Shown piece by piece: positions 46,201 to 55,465 of a stretch of 64,000 nt of DNA. A program made the position numbers and the translations under genes. The notes under the pieces were generated by a model. The model did no database searches, was not told the DNA's origin, and was given only the letters and a program-made list of their open reading frames with translations. Every line of letters starts with the position of its first letter. The first letter of the stretch is position 1. Source of the DNA: Myxococcales bacterium (GTDB lineage Bacteria; Myxococcota_A; UBA796; GCA-2862545); NCBI GenBank assembly GCA_019634415.1, contig JAHQVJ010000161.1, forward strand, positions 40,960-104,959, in the 5' to 3' direction.

Positions 46201-48797
46201 TCACGGTAGATGCTCGCGTCGCCCGCGGCGTCGCCCGGCCCAGACACCGTGCGCAACAGCCATCGGGCTGGGCGAAACTCCGGCGAGACGGCCAATGCCC
46301 GCCCCAGGCAGACCCTGGCCTTGTCGTCGTCTCCGACGCGCTCCGCATACAGCCGGCCTGCTCGGTACAGGAAGGCCGCACGTCGATGCTCGTCGGTGGT
46401 GGCCTTGGCGGCAGCCTCCAGGATGTCTGCGAGCTCGCTCCATCGATCGCTCGCGCCCAGCAGCAGGGTGAGCGAACCCAGCGCGGCTGGGTGGTCGGGC
46501 TCCGCGTCCAGAGCACTCATGAGGGCCGTGACGGCAGAGGAGCGCTCCTGCTCGTCGTCGGGCGGCCACTTCGGCATCGGGCTGGACAAGATCGACGCCG
46601 CCTCGTGCAGCCAGAGGGCTCGCTCGGATGCGGTACTCGCCATCGTGGCCTGCTGACGTCGCAGCTCGGCCAACCCAGCGCGATCCTGCAGCCGCTTGAG
46701 CGTACGCTCGAGTCCACCTCGAGCGACCTCCGCTGCCGTGTCGGTGCTGTCCCCTTCCAGGACGCTCCGATAGCGATCCTTGGCGGCGTCGAGCGCACCG
46801 TCCTGCTCCGAGTCTTCGGCGAGCTGGAGCGTGAGGAACCGGCGCTCCGTGGGGAGCGTGGTTTGCTCCAGCCGCTCCTCGAGGAAGGCCCGTTGCTGGT
46901 CCTGCTTGTGGCGAAGCAGTCGGGCCACGGCATCGGCGGCTGGGGCCGAGGTGGGGTCCGCCTTCACGGCGCGCTCGTAGGCTTCCAGGGCGGCATCGAG
47001 GTTCTCGATGCGCGACTCTCTGAGCCAGCCCAGTCGATACAGCGTGAAGGCCTGGCCCTCCTCGGCGGTCAGTGCCTCCGCCTCCCGCGTCAGGGCGTCC
47101 TCGAGCTCGAACCACGCGCCAGTCTGTACGTACGTGCCCTGCAGCTCGCGCAACGCGAAGGGATATCCCTCGCTGACCGCCGCGTTGAAGCCTCGAACGG
47201 CGTCTTCGGATTGACCAGCTCGCTGGTGGGCTCGGGCGGCCTCGGCGTGCCACCAGCCCGACTCGGTCTGATTGGCGCGCGATGCCTCGCGCTCGTACAG
47301 GCGAGCCAGTGCCGGTGGGTCGTTGGCGAGCACCCGCTCGAGCCTCAGGAATGCTCCCAGGTGACCGGGCTCGGCCTGAAGGGCGTGCTCCAGCCGCGCC
47401 CGACTCCCCGCTCCATCTCCCGCCTCCTCGGCCACCGAGGCAGCCTCCATGTAGGCGTCTGCGGCAATGCCTCCTTCGGAGAGATCCGCGAGCTGGTCCA
47501 GCAACGTCATGCGCTCGGTGGCAGAGGCTCCCTGGGTCGCGAGGAGCGCCCTTAGGAGCGCTCGAGCCGTGTAGTGCCTGTCGTCTTCCGCCGCCGCAGC
47601 GCGCAGGTGCTGGACTGCAAGGGCTGGCTGATCCAGTCGCCGCCATGCCACGAGCCCCGCGTCCAGCAGCGCGTCCGCCTTCCGTGGACCCGTGAGTTGC
47701 TCCGACAGATCGACGATCAAGGAAAGCTGCTCGGCATAGCGCCCCAGCCGCCCGAGGGACGTGATCTGGTTGCGGAGGAGCTCCTCGGAGGTGTGGCCCG
47801 TCGCGACGATGTCGGTGTACAGCTCGACGGATCGGGCGTGATCCTCGAGCTGATGGGTGGCGATGCTCGCGGCACGCTCCAGCAGGATCCCCTTGCCCGT
47901 TCCGGCGCTGGTGGGGCCCACGGCGGTGGACTCGCCGACCAGGATCTGAAGCGTGGTTTGCCAGCCTTGCTCCGAGGGACGGCGCACCCCCTGTGGTGCA
48001 CGTCCGGTGATTGCGGAATGGACGGATCGCTGGGGAGCAGGCGCAGGGGTCGCACCCACCGGAGGGCGGACCACGGGCGCCTTGGGCGCGGCCAAGGGAT
48101 CGTCGGGCGCCGGCGCCGACACCTCGGGAGGAGACGTCTCGGGAGGCGCCATCAGATCGATGGACTCGGCGGGCTCACTCGGTGTCACGGCCTCCTCGCT
48201 CGGCGACGGTCGACTCGCGGGTGGCTCCGTGGCGCTCCCATTCGCTTCGGGCCTCGACGCGTGGGGCGCAGGATCGGGTGTCGGCTCTGCCGTGACCAAG
48301 GCCTCGGGAACGGGTGGTGGACCCGGCGGCTCGGACACCGGCACCGGCGCCGCCTCGGCTTCCAGCGCGGTCGGGCCCGGCATCACGTCCGTCTGGATGC
48401 CGTCCTGGGAGTCGGCTCCCGCTTCTCGCGCTGCGGCGGCAGCCGCCTTCACTGCAGGATCGATGTCGAGCAGCGTGGGAACCTGGGAGGGAGGGCGCGG
48501 CTGAGACCCCGTGGCGGTGTCGGCTCCGAGCGGAGTCTCGGTGAAGAGGACCGTCGGAGCGGCAGACATCCTCCGACGCTCCCCATCCTCGCCCGAGGGC
48601 GGCGGCGGCGGCGCTCCGTTTGCCAAGGGCGTGCCATTGGAGGGAGGGGCCGATCCTCCTGCCTCCTCGACCGCGCCAGCGCGACTCGAGGATCGGGATG
48701 CGCCGGATCGCTCTTCCTCATCGTCGTCCAGCCAATCGAGGTCGCTGTCACCGAAGAAGTCGGCCGCCGCGTCTTTCTCGTCCTTCTTTCTTGCCAC
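43242..48797 (-). CDS. Giant TPR protein, 1851 residues
   Basis: The N-terminal ~300 residues are acidic and then Pro/Ala/Ser-rich and disordered, with FFGDSDLDWLDDDEEE near the start. From ~300 to the end the protein is an almost unbroken series of TPR-like helical hairpins (for instance AEEVYRALLQLSGG, AYKRFNKALELHPNHVGALKG, AAQHYQRSLDFDPHQPLAFLRLAELALRR). There is no signal peptide or membrane helix, so it should be cytoplasmic. Such superhelices are scaffolds; the partners are unknown. GTG 48797 (VARKKDEKDAAADFF) is chosen; ATG 48848 would add 17 residues of low plausibility. The gene follows the outer-membrane-type protein on the same strand. Confidence 0.8.
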   Translation of the reverse strand: MARKKDEKDAAADFFGDSDLDWLDDDEEERSGASRSSSRAGAVEEAGGSAPPSNGTPLANGAPPPPPSGEDGERRRMSAAPTVLFTETPLGADTATGSQPRPPSQVPTLLDIDPAVKAAAAAAREAGADSQDGIQTDVMPGPTALEAEAAPVPVSEPPGPPPVPEALVTAEPTPDPAPHASRPEANGSATEPPASRPSPSEEAVTPSEPAESIDLMAPPETSPPEVSAPAPDDPLAAPKAPVVRPPVGATPAPAPQRSVHSAITGRAPQGVRRPSEQGWQTTLQILVGESTAVGPTSAGTGKGILLERAASIATHQLEDHARSVELYTDIVATGHTSEELLRNQITSLGRLGRYAEQLSLIVDLSEQLTGPRKADALLDAGLVAWRRLDQPALAVQHLRAAAAEDDRHYTARALLRALLATQGASATERMTLLDQLADLSEGGIAADAYMEAASVAEEAGDGAGSRARLEHALQAEPGHLGAFLRLERVLANDPPALARLYEREASRANQTESGWWHAEAARAHQRAGQSEDAVRGFNAAVSEGYPFALRELQGTYVQTGAWFELEDALTREAEALTAEEGQAFTLYRLGWLRESRIENLDAALEAYERAVKADPTSAPAADAVARLLRHKQDQQRAFLEERLEQTTLPTERRFLTLQLAEDSEQDGALDAAKDRYRSVLEGDSTDTAAEVARGGLERTLKRLQDRAGLAELRRQQATMASTASERALWLHEAASILSSPMPKWPPDDEQERSSAVTALMSALDAEPDHPAALGSLTLLLGASDRWSELADILEAAAKATTDEHRRAAFLYRAGRLYAERVGDDDKARVCLGRALAVSPEFRPARWLLRTVSGPGDAAGDASIYREEARHAEGRSERAWSLFAAAEAAGPGPAARQDLQRILSESSDHAGAMAALEVHCVADGDEESLTHIYLRALEGTPTTSKARVAARAAVLLERAGKGARALEVLRRIAKMPVEDRPLRACARTALRLGDQPLAVELLRATSVPGDQVEAVRLQAAAVPPSESLPQLMGLLEHSPQALGVAARAATLAQQLGDSEAMLRAYATIARHAKSAPLSAAYGSWTGMQLQASGKHEEALEFWRIAAAGRPHSEAPRDGVVRGLVGKQDAEGIGAVEGLPPTRRAIALGQAGHPGRGAEVLVAAGEAQATAAQHLSNALLLELLYEADEQWQEAYATLVRRQGLCHDPQVLAEADQRKRWILAEHLADTDAAWDLYRQLHEESPDDREVTEALARIAGARGDVEMAIGYLRALADSASSTEEAARYQRRVGEVHQRAGKLDDARQAYLDALGHLPTDVEALEGLKRLAESQGDWTALVSVMEREVGVSQGQRKVELRRQIAEVHETRVKDPSQTMQAWRALVELAPTDRPGLEKLLALSEAEQAWDVFVDAGAALAEVSSGAERGALLRRVGMACEDHLGRDDAAKFYQQAVAVTPPDAIAAKRLEGLARARADWGAAVGALALQARADVGTSARVEALLAAARLEVEARHDRSAAADFYRQILDVDDNHEPSLRFMASHLFETGAHPEALAISRRLEPFVEANQDLEDFDTRMELSSFYFFFAEMLRAQGDHGSALKRYSRALELNPTHLPSLQAIGPLYTEAQEWRKAEEVYRALLQLSGGHGDRQQAATTYTQLGLVERELGNTDKAYKRFNKALELHPNHVGALKGMALVLNDRKDWSNLLNVYNNIIYHAVVPEDVIDAYMTKGRILDVHMQRQDKAAQHYQRSLDFDPHQPLAFLRLAELALRRKTYRDAGELAEKALQLDEDLVRPHRALLLLVRALAWQDAGRKSEAQRCLREAGVLDRTLAEELGANPLADPSQIEGVLKRRMP

Positions 48798-48846
48798 CCA
48801 GGACCCCCGGTCCGTCCGACCGAACCCGTCGCGATGAGGATACGGC

Positions 48847-48869
48847 ATAGCACCGCTGGTGCACGCTAT
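48847..48869. promoter_or_regulatory. Nested palindrome upstream of the giant TPR gene
   Basis: ATAGC/GCTAT (48847-48851 and 48865-48869) enclose a second inverted repeat GCACC-GCT-GGTGC (48850-48862). It lies 50 bases before the GTG start at 48797, in the 99-base gap after the outer-membrane protein gene. It could be an operator or an intercistronic hairpin; there is no T-run. Confidence 0.35.
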
Positions 48870-48896
48870 CCAAGCCAGCTGCGTGGGGCCCTGTCG

Positions 48897-50411
48897 CTAC
48901 AAGCGAAACTGAACGCCCCCCACGACGCCCACGGTTCCTCCGGTCCGCTCTTCGAACACAGCGTCGAGATCGTCTTCCCAACCAGCCGCGGGCCAAGACT
49001 GATCGGATCCTCCATCGCTGAACACCGACCGGGCGCCGGTGTGGCGCGCATAGGAGCCCTCGGCGAAGAACCCCACGATGGGTCCCGGATCGATCATCAC
49101 GCCAGCTGCACCGAGGAATCCCGGAATCACGGCCAGACCTGGAGTGGCGTAGGTCTCCACCTGGTCGATGCGGTAGGGGCCCACGAACTTGATGTCCACG
49201 CCGGCGCTCAGGTACGGCTTCACCGGTCCGAGGGGAACCACGTAGGCTCGGACGCGAGGCTGCAGGTAGATGTCCAGCGCGTCTACCTGCTGTGTGGGGT
49301 TGAAGGCACGCTGTGGCTCCCCCACCCCATCGTCCACCACGGTCCCCGTGTTGAAGCGACGACGCGCGTACTGCAGACCGACCACCATCCCCACGTCGAC
49401 GACGGTGGATGGCGCGTAGCCGAGGTAGCCCTCCCCGCGGAAGTTCCGTGAGTCCCGAGGGCCTTCCCGGTACCAGTTCCCGACGGTCTGACCGGTGCCG
49501 TCCAGCTGGGCACGGATGAGGGCCCGGCGATCGACATCCCCGATCCCCAACCCAGACCGCAGCTCGATCACCAGCCGGCCTGCGTGGGGGGTGGATCGGT
49601 ACAGGTAGTCACGCGGATCGAGGTCGGAGGCGAGGAAGTGGCCGCGCGCCCCAGCGACGTGCCGGGGCTGCACACCAGTGCCCTTCAGCCGCTCCTCCAC
49701 GGGATCGGAGCCATCGGCGACGGGTGTCCGAGCCGGCGCGGGCCTCGTCGGTGCGGGCTCGGGTTCGGGCGCTGCGACGGGTGTGGGAGCTGGCTCGGGC
49801 TCTGGGGGACGAGGCCTAGGGGTCGCGACGGGCGCGGGGGTCGGCACGGTCGCGGGAGAGAGCTCGGGCATCATGTCCGGAGGCATGCCGGGCTCGGCCG
49901 GATCGCGCCCCACGAGGTCCGTCGCGGCCATGATCACGTCGTTGTGGCTCGGAGGAAGGGTGTCGAGCACTCCGAACACCGCCCGGGACACAGCCACGCT
50001 GAACAGATCTTCGTTGTCTTCCGCGATCGGTACGTCGAGCTGGGTCCGAGCGGCCGCCTCGCCTTCGGCGAAGACCTGGATCCGACCCACCAGTGCCGGT
50101 CCCATCCGCAGCACCTGTGCGACGACGCCCACCTGGGCAGGCAACACCTCGAGGACTTCACCAGGACATCCCGCGATCTCGACGCAGGACCAGAACGACG
50201 ATGGAGGCGCGACGCGGGCCGCCGCAGCGGGATCCAGCACGATCAGCCCGTTGCTGACGAGCCGATCCCGAATCTGATCCTGCAGCGTCTCCGCCAATCC
50301 CTCGTCGGAGGGATCAGACGAAGAGACCGGAGGTAGAAAGACAGGTTCGGACGCTTGGGCGGCAGTTGCCACGCAGAGCGAGAAGAGCATCAAAAAGCGG
50401 GTGCATCCCAT
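48897..50411 (-). CDS. Outer-membrane-type protein with Pro-rich linker
   Basis: The 504-residue product has a signal peptide (MGCTRFLMLFSLCVATAAQA). An alpha/beta periplasmic domain follows (~22-175) with an SCVEIAGCPGEVLEVL segment of the kind seen in myxobacterial envelope proteins. A Pro/Ala/Glu linker (~180-245) leads to a C-terminal ~250-residue region of alternating beta strands ending in phenylalanine-rich GGVQFRL, as in outer-membrane barrels (HAGRLVIELRSGLGIGD, YLGYAPSTVVDVGMVVGLQYARRRF). ATG 50411 has AAGGA eight bases upstream. A barrel with a periplasmic domain is the best reading; its cargo is unknown. Confidence 0.75.
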   Translation of the reverse strand: MGCTRFLMLFSLCVATAAQASEPVFLPPVSSSDPSDEGLAETLQDQIRDRLVSNGLIVLDPAAAARVAPPSSFWSCVEIAGCPGEVLEVLPAQVGVVAQVLRMGPALVGRIQVFAEGEAAARTQLDVPIAEDNEDLFSVAVSRAVFGVLDTLPPSHNDVIMAATDLVGRDPAEPGMPPDMMPELSPATVPTPAPVATPRPRPPEPEPAPTPVAAPEPEPAPTRPAPARTPVADGSDPVEERLKGTGVQPRHVAGARGHFLASDLDPRDYLYRSTPHAGRLVIELRSGLGIGDVDRRALIRAQLDGTGQTVGNWYREGPRDSRNFRGEGYLGYAPSTVVDVGMVVGLQYARRRFNTGTVVDDGVGEPQRAFNPTQQVDALDIYLQPRVRAYVVPLGPVKPYLSAGVDIKFVGPYRIDQVETYATPGLAVIPGFLGAAGVMIDPGPIVGFFAEGSYARHTGARSVFSDGGSDQSWPAAGWEDDLDAVFEERTGGTVGVVGGVQFRL

Positions 50412-50455
50412 GATTGCGATCCTTACCGCCTCGGAGGCACATCGCACAAGGCACC

Positions 50456-50483
50456 TTGACGGCCTTTCGCCGCACGCGATAGG
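50456..50483 (+). promoter_or_regulatory. Candidate promoter of tRNA-Thr
   Basis: TTGACG (50456-50461) matches the -35 at five positions. GATAGG (50478-50483) after 16 bases is a weak -10, 17 bases before the tRNA. Confidence 0.4.
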
Positions 50484-50500
50484 GCGAGACGCGTCCGGAT

Positions 50501-50573
50501 GCCGAGATAGCTCAGTTGGTAGAGCAGCTGATTCGTAATCAGCAGGTCGTCGGTTCAAGTCCGATTCTCGGCT
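50501..50573 (+). tRNA. tRNA-Thr (CGT)
   Basis: Cloverleaf: acceptor GCCGAGA pairs with TCTCGGC, the D-arm is GCTC-AGTTGGTA-GAGC, the anticodon stem is GCTGA/TCAGC around loop TTCGTAA (anticodon CGT), and the T-arm is GTCGG-TTCAAGT-CCGAT. The discriminator is T and CCA is not encoded, unlike the other two tRNAs in the window. Confidence 0.95.
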
Positions 50574-50661
50574 CCGCCTCCTCCCTCGCGACCCCCCGTC
50601 TGTCTGCCCACTTGTCCCAGCAGGGTAGGATGCGGCCGAGGCGCCCTGACCAGGGGTTCGC

Positions 50662-53600
50662 GTGTTCGTTGCCCTGTGGGCCGTGGCGTGCGTGGATGTG
50701 GGTGAGTTCTTTGCTCCCGACACCCTCGCCACCCGGCCAGCTGCTCAGCTCGTATCTGAACCCACCACGGGGGAGCTGCCCGAGGGTGCGGTAGCGTTGC
50801 TCGGGCGGGCGTCCTGGGGCATGCGGTGGCCCGACACCCCCAACACGGGCGCGGTGCCGGCTGAGCCCGGCCCACGACGTCCTCGAGAGGCTCCTTCGGG
50901 GTCGGAGGAGGCCCCTCGTTCGCCCCGCGCGGACGGTCGCCCCCGCACCGACGAGACCACGATCCGAGTGGAGCCCCTGGAGGAGGGGCGCTGGGCGACC
51001 TGGGCAGATGGTCACTGGACCGTCTGGGACCCGACCCGTGGTGCGGTCGCACGCGCACACGGGGTGGGCGACGTCACCCCCGACGGCGCATGGATCGTGT
51101 CGGCTTCGGAGGCTGTGCGCTTGGACCCGACGCCGCTGGAGCGGGCGCGTCACGTACATCCGCTCTGGTGGAGCGACCGGTTCGCAGCCCGAGTCGCGCC
51201 GCTGCCGGAGCCGCCACCGGATGCCCCCTGCGCCTCGACGGAGCGCACGTGGTGGTCGCATGATCTGCAGCGTGTGGCGTGTGCTGACGACACCACGCTC
51301 GTGGTCCACGATCGCACGGCCAGCTCGATGCGCACGCTGTCCATCGAGGACGTCGGCTTCACGCCACGGGGGGTGGTGCCAGCGCCTGGCGGAGGTCCCA
51401 TCGCCATCACGGGGCCACGCGCCCAGGTGGCGCTGTGGGCGCCAGGCGCCTCGAGCCCACGACGCGTGGCCCTGGCCCGCGGCTCTGACCCTGCAGCCAT
51501 GGCGTTCACGCTCGATGGCTCTCTGCTGGTGGCGCTGCGGTCGGATGGTGCGATGGCCCTGGTGGATGCGCACACCGCGGAGCGCATCGATCCCACGCGT
51601 TCCAGCCACGCCCCCATCGAGGATCTCGCCATCGACGCCGAGGGCCGCATCCACGCGCTCGATGCCTTTGGTGCTCTGTGGAGCTGGACGGCGGACCTGA
51701 CTCCGCTGCCGGATCCAAGAGCGGCTGGAGCCGACAAGGACCGGCTCGCGGTGCATCCCACCGGCCAGCTGTGCGCGCTGTCACCCGTGGGGGCCACCTG
51801 CTGGGGACCCGACGGCGACGAGGTCGGCCCGCCCACTCCCCTGCGACGGTGGAGCCTGGAGGCGTCGGATGCCGACGGAGAGCTCGACCGCCTGCGCTCG
51901 GCGAAGGGGCGGAGCGTGCGGGTGCCTGCTCTGCCCGCGGACGCCCGAGTGCGCACGCGGCCGTCCCCCTCCGAGACCTTCGTGTTGGTGGACGGCCCCT
52001 CGCGCGCCGTGGTGGATCCGAGAGCTCGACGGGCCTATCCGCTCCCGCCGACGGAAGAGGGACCTGCAGCCGTCGACGACCGCGGCACGGTGTGGACCAT
52101 GGACGACGATCAGCTGTGGGCCATCGACATCTCGGGGCTGCGGCTCGCGTCTCGTCGCCTGTCGCAGCACGTGACCGCCATCACGGCGAATGCCGACCGC
52201 GTGGTCACGGGTCACGAGGATGGCACGCTGATCGTGTTCGATCCCGACGCCCTTCGCGCGAGTGAGTCCGTCCCCGTGGTGGCACGCGACCTGGAGCCCC
52301 TCGACGACGAGCCCTCCCACATCTGGCTCCGCCCTCCCCCACCCGAGCCCACGGACGAGACCTCGGATCTCGAGATCGTGCGCAGGTCGGGTGGCCTGCA
52401 GGTGTCTCGGGGCCGGCGAACCTGGCGGCTCGATGGCGCCGCGCAGCGCGTGACGGCCGCAGCCTCCGAGGGGGGGCGCCTGGCATTGGCGTCGGGGGAT
52501 CGCCTCTGGATCGCCGACGCGGGAGGCGACTCGCGTAGCGTGGTCTTGGGTGCCATCCACGCGGTGGCGTTGTCCGCCGATGGAGGCTGGGTCGCTGCGG
52601 CGGGCGAGCGCGGCTTGCTGCTGCTCGAGGCCGACATGGCCGACGTGCGGCGCATGCTGGCCACGCCCGACGACGTGCAGGGCGACCTCCGCCTGGCGTT
52701 CACGTCGAGCCGACTCGAGATGGCGGGGGGCTGGGCGTGGTCGATCCCCGACGGCGCAACAGTGCAGCGGCCCGTTGCTGGGACGCCCACCGCACTCACG
52801 CTGTCGGACGACACGACCCGCCTCGCCATCGGCACCGACCGAGGTCACGCTGCGGTCCTCGACCGCGCGACGGGCACGGTGACGGCGACGTTCACCAGCC
52901 TCGGGCCCGTCGCGCACCTCGCCTTCGCGGGGCCGGCCCCCTCCGACGATCTCATCGCCCACGACGTGTGGGGAGGGTCGGGCTGGCTCGGGCCGTCTGG
53001 AGCGATCACCGAGCGACGCACCTGGCCGTGGAGCACGCCCGAGGGGCTGTCGGTGGCCGACGATGGCAGCGTGGCCGTGTTCCATCGCAGCGCCTGGTGG
53101 CCCGTGGATCCATCCCGGGGCGACCTGCTCGAGCCCGAGCTCACCATGCTTCATCCGAATGTCGCTGCGGCCGTCGGCACCTTCGACGTCCGCTGGGCAG
53201 GCCCCGGAATCTCAGGACCTGTCCCAGGGCCAGACGCAGGCTGTGGATGGGTGGTCAGCGAAGGCTGCCAGCCCGGACTGGAGCCCCCGTCTCCCATCGC
53301 CGCGACGGGCCTGGACGCGCCTCGTCCATCTCCCGATGGCAGGTTCGTGTGGGGGCTGCGGGGCGAGGGTGCGGTGCTGCTCGGCCCCGACGGGATCGCA
53401 CAGGATCTCGAGCCAGCGACGCTGCGGACGTGGACCGGACCGGCGCGCCTGCTCAGCATCACCGAAGACGAAGCCATCGCCTACGAGGCCGATCGCGACC
53501 ATGCCCAGCGCTTCGGGCTGCTGCCCGGTCGAGCGGTGGCGGTGGCAGCCACCGGGGATCGTGTGGTGCGCTTGCTCGAGCGTGGACTCGTGGTGGTGGA

Positions 53601-54237
53601 GATCTTGAGCGGAGACGTGCCCGTGTGCGTGCTCCCGGCCGAGGGCGTGTCCCCCGACGTCACGCCGCTGCTCGCCATCTCCCCGAACGGTCGCTTCGCT
53701 GCCTGGGGTCGTGGCCCCGCCGTGGGGGACCTCACGAGCTGCAGCCTACACGCAGCGCGGCCCGCGGCGCCACCCATCCCGATGCAGGCGCAGCCCACCG
53801 TGTCGGGCGGTGTGGGGTGGCGATTCTCGGAGACCGTGCACGCAGTGGATGCAGGAGACTGGCTCGTGCGGCAGGATGCACGCGGTGGGGTCGTGCGCAG
53901 GGCGCTGGGCGCGACTGGACCTGTGCTGGGGATGGATCCGAGCGGCACCTTCGCGCTCACCCCTGGCCGCGTGTGGCGCTTGTCGTCTCTGAAGATCGAG
54001 CACCGGATCCGCAGACCCTGGGTGGCGCTGGGTCCCCGTGGCCAGCTGGCCTGGATCGACGACGGCGAGGTGGTCCTCCAACGCCGCGGCAGGCGCGTGA
54101 CCGTGCCGGCGGACGAAGAGATGGGCGTGCCCACCCTCGTGGACTTCGTGGCGGCGAACGGCATGGCCGTGGCCACCGACCGCGGCGACGTGCATCTGCG
54201 TACCCTCGAGCGCTGGCTCGACGACCGGTCTCGCTGA
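50662..54237 (+). CDS. 1191-residue lipoprotein, WD40/beta-propeller-like
   Basis: A GTG start with CAGGGG upstream gives a short lipoprotein-like signal (MFVALWAVAC, Cys10 after a V-A pair). After a Pro/Arg-rich linker the whole chain is built of short beta strands with recurring patterns of the propeller kind: GTVWTMDDDQLWAIDISGLRLAS, ANADRVVTGHEDGTLIVFDPD, SADGGWVAAAGERGLLLLE, SDDTTRLAIGTDRGHAAVLD, SPNGRFAAWGRG. It probably forms two or more propellers displayed in the periplasm or at the surface. No enzymatic motif is visible. Location is inferred only from the short signal. Confidence 0.75.
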   Translation: MFVALWAVACVDVGEFFAPDTLATRPAAQLVSEPTTGELPEGAVALLGRASWGMRWPDTPNTGAVPAEPGPRRPREAPSGSEEAPRSPRADGRPRTDETTIRVEPLEEGRWATWADGHWTVWDPTRGAVARAHGVGDVTPDGAWIVSASEAVRLDPTPLERARHVHPLWWSDRFAARVAPLPEPPPDAPCASTERTWWSHDLQRVACADDTTLVVHDRTASSMRTLSIEDVGFTPRGVVPAPGGGPIAITGPRAQVALWAPGASSPRRVALARGSDPAAMAFTLDGSLLVALRSDGAMALVDAHTAERIDPTRSSHAPIEDLAIDAEGRIHALDAFGALWSWTADLTPLPDPRAAGADKDRLAVHPTGQLCALSPVGATCWGPDGDEVGPPTPLRRWSLEASDADGELDRLRSAKGRSVRVPALPADARVRTRPSPSETFVLVDGPSRAVVDPRARRAYPLPPTEEGPAAVDDRGTVWTMDDDQLWAIDISGLRLASRRLSQHVTAITANADRVVTGHEDGTLIVFDPDALRASESVPVVARDLEPLDDEPSHIWLRPPPPEPTDETSDLEIVRRSGGLQVSRGRRTWRLDGAAQRVTAAASEGGRLALASGDRLWIADAGGDSRSVVLGAIHAVALSADGGWVAAAGERGLLLLEADMADVRRMLATPDDVQGDLRLAFTSSRLEMAGGWAWSIPDGATVQRPVAGTPTALTLSDDTTRLAIGTDRGHAAVLDRATGTVTATFTSLGPVAHLAFAGPAPSDDLIAHDVWGGSGWLGPSGAITERRTWPWSTPEGLSVADDGSVAVFHRSAWWPVDPSRGDLLEPELTMLHPNVAAAVGTFDVRWAGPGISGPVPGPDAGCGWVVSEGCQPGLEPPSPIAATGLDAPRPSPDGRFVWGLRGEGAVLLGPDGIAQDLEPATLRTWTGPARLLSITEDEAIAYEADRDHAQRFGLLPGRAVAVAATGDRVVRLLERGLVVVEILSGDVPVCVLPAEGVSPDVTPLLAISPNGRFAAWGRGPAVGDLTSCSLHAARPAAPPIPMQAQPTVSGGVGWRFSETVHAVDAGDWLVRQDARGGVVRRALGATGPVLGMDPSGTFALTPGRVWRLSSLKIEHRIRRPWVALGPRGQLAWIDDGEVVLQRRGRRVTVPADEEMGVPTLVDFVAANGMAVATDRGDVHLRTLERWLDDRSR

Positions 54238-54316
54238 CGTCCGCGAGACCTCGCGCAGCTGCAGCGCGCTACACCGTCGGTGGCCCGCGCCTCGGGGCGC
54301 GGGTCTCGGAGGTCCC

Positions 54317-55465
54317 GTGTCCCTCATCGAGCCCTACCTCGACGACACCCACCGTGCGTTTCGCCAGACGTGTCGTCGCTTCGCCATCGAGCAGATCCTG
54401 CCCCACGCCGAGGGCTGGGAGGAGGCCGGGAGCTTCCCGCGCGAACTGTATGCGGGGGCTGCCGAGGCCGGGGTGCTGGCTCCCACCTGGCCCGACGCCC
54501 TCGGCGGAGGCGGAGGCGACGTCTTCCACGGCGTCATCGCGGGAGAGGAGCTCCTGAGGGGCGGCAGCACCGGAGTCGTCGTGGGGCTCGGGTCGCTGCA
54601 GATCGCGCTTCCGCCGATCCTGGAGCTGGGCACACCAGAGCAGATCGACCGCTTCGTGCGCCCCGTCCTCGCGGGCACAGCCATCAGCGCCTTGGGGATC
54701 ACGGAGCCAGGCACGGGCTCGGACGTGACCGGGGTGTCGACGCGGGCGGTGCGGGACGGCTCGGCCTACCGCCTGACGGGCGCCAAGACCTTCATCACGA
54801 GCGGGGTGCGGGCGGACTTCGTCACGGTGCTGGCGCGAACGAGCGAGGATCCTCACGGGGGGCTCACCTTCTTCGTCGTGCCCAGCGGTGCGCCAGGATT
54901 CGAGGTCTCCCGGGCCCTGCGAAAGACCGGATGGTGGGCCAGCGACACCGCCGAGCTGCACTTCGACGACGTGGTGGTGCCCGAGGACCATCGCATCGGG
55001 GAGGAAGGGTCGGGCTTCCTGGCGTTGATGCGAAACTTCGAGAACGAGCGCCTCATGCTCGCCATCAACGGCACCGCACTCGCAGCGCTGTCTCTCGAGG
55101 AGGCCCTGGCCTACGCACGACAGCGCGAGGCCTTCGGCCGCGCCATCGCCAAGTTCCAGGTGATCCGCCACAAGCTCGCCCAGATGCAGACGGAGGTGAG
55201 CTCGGCCCAGGCGCTGACCTACGCCATCGCGGACCGCATGCGACGCGGAGAGCCCTGTCTGAGCGAGGTGGCCCAGGCCAAGAACCACGCCTCGGACGTC
55301 GCGCGGCGGGTTTGCTGGGAGGCCGTACAGATCTTCGGCGGAATGGGCTACATGCGCGAGACCATGGTGGAGCGGTTCGCGCGGGATGCACGCCTGCTCC
55401 CCATTGGTGGAGGCACGCAGGAGATCATGAACGAGGTCATCGCCCGTCACGGCCTGGGGCTCTAG
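54317..55465 (+). CDS. Acyl-CoA dehydrogenase
   Basis: This 382-residue FAD enzyme introduces a double bond into an acyl-CoA. Seen: an N-terminal helical domain, ALGITEPGTGSDVTG, AKTFITSGVRADFVTVLART, GGMGYMRETMVERFARDAR and IGGGTQEIM. The usual C-terminal catalytic Glu position reads Gly (GGT). As in isovaleryl/long-chain-type members, the base is instead likely Glu244 in the helix ENERLML. Chain-length preference is unknown. GTG 54317 fits the family start (SLIEPYLDDTHRAFR). The stop shares one base with the next gene. Confidence 0.92.
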   Translation: MSLIEPYLDDTHRAFRQTCRRFAIEQILPHAEGWEEAGSFPRELYAGAAEAGVLAPTWPDALGGGGGDVFHGVIAGEELLRGGSTGVVVGLGSLQIALPPILELGTPEQIDRFVRPVLAGTAISALGITEPGTGSDVTGVSTRAVRDGSAYRLTGAKTFITSGVRADFVTVLARTSEDPHGGLTFFVVPSGAPGFEVSRALRKTGWWASDTAELHFDDVVVPEDHRIGEEGSGFLALMRNFENERLMLAINGTALAALSLEEALAYARQREAFGRAIAKFQVIRHKLAQMQTEVSSAQALTYAIADRMRRGEPCLSEVAQAKNHASDVARRVCWEAVQIFGGMGYMRETMVERFARDARLLPIGGGTQEIMNEVIARHGLGL

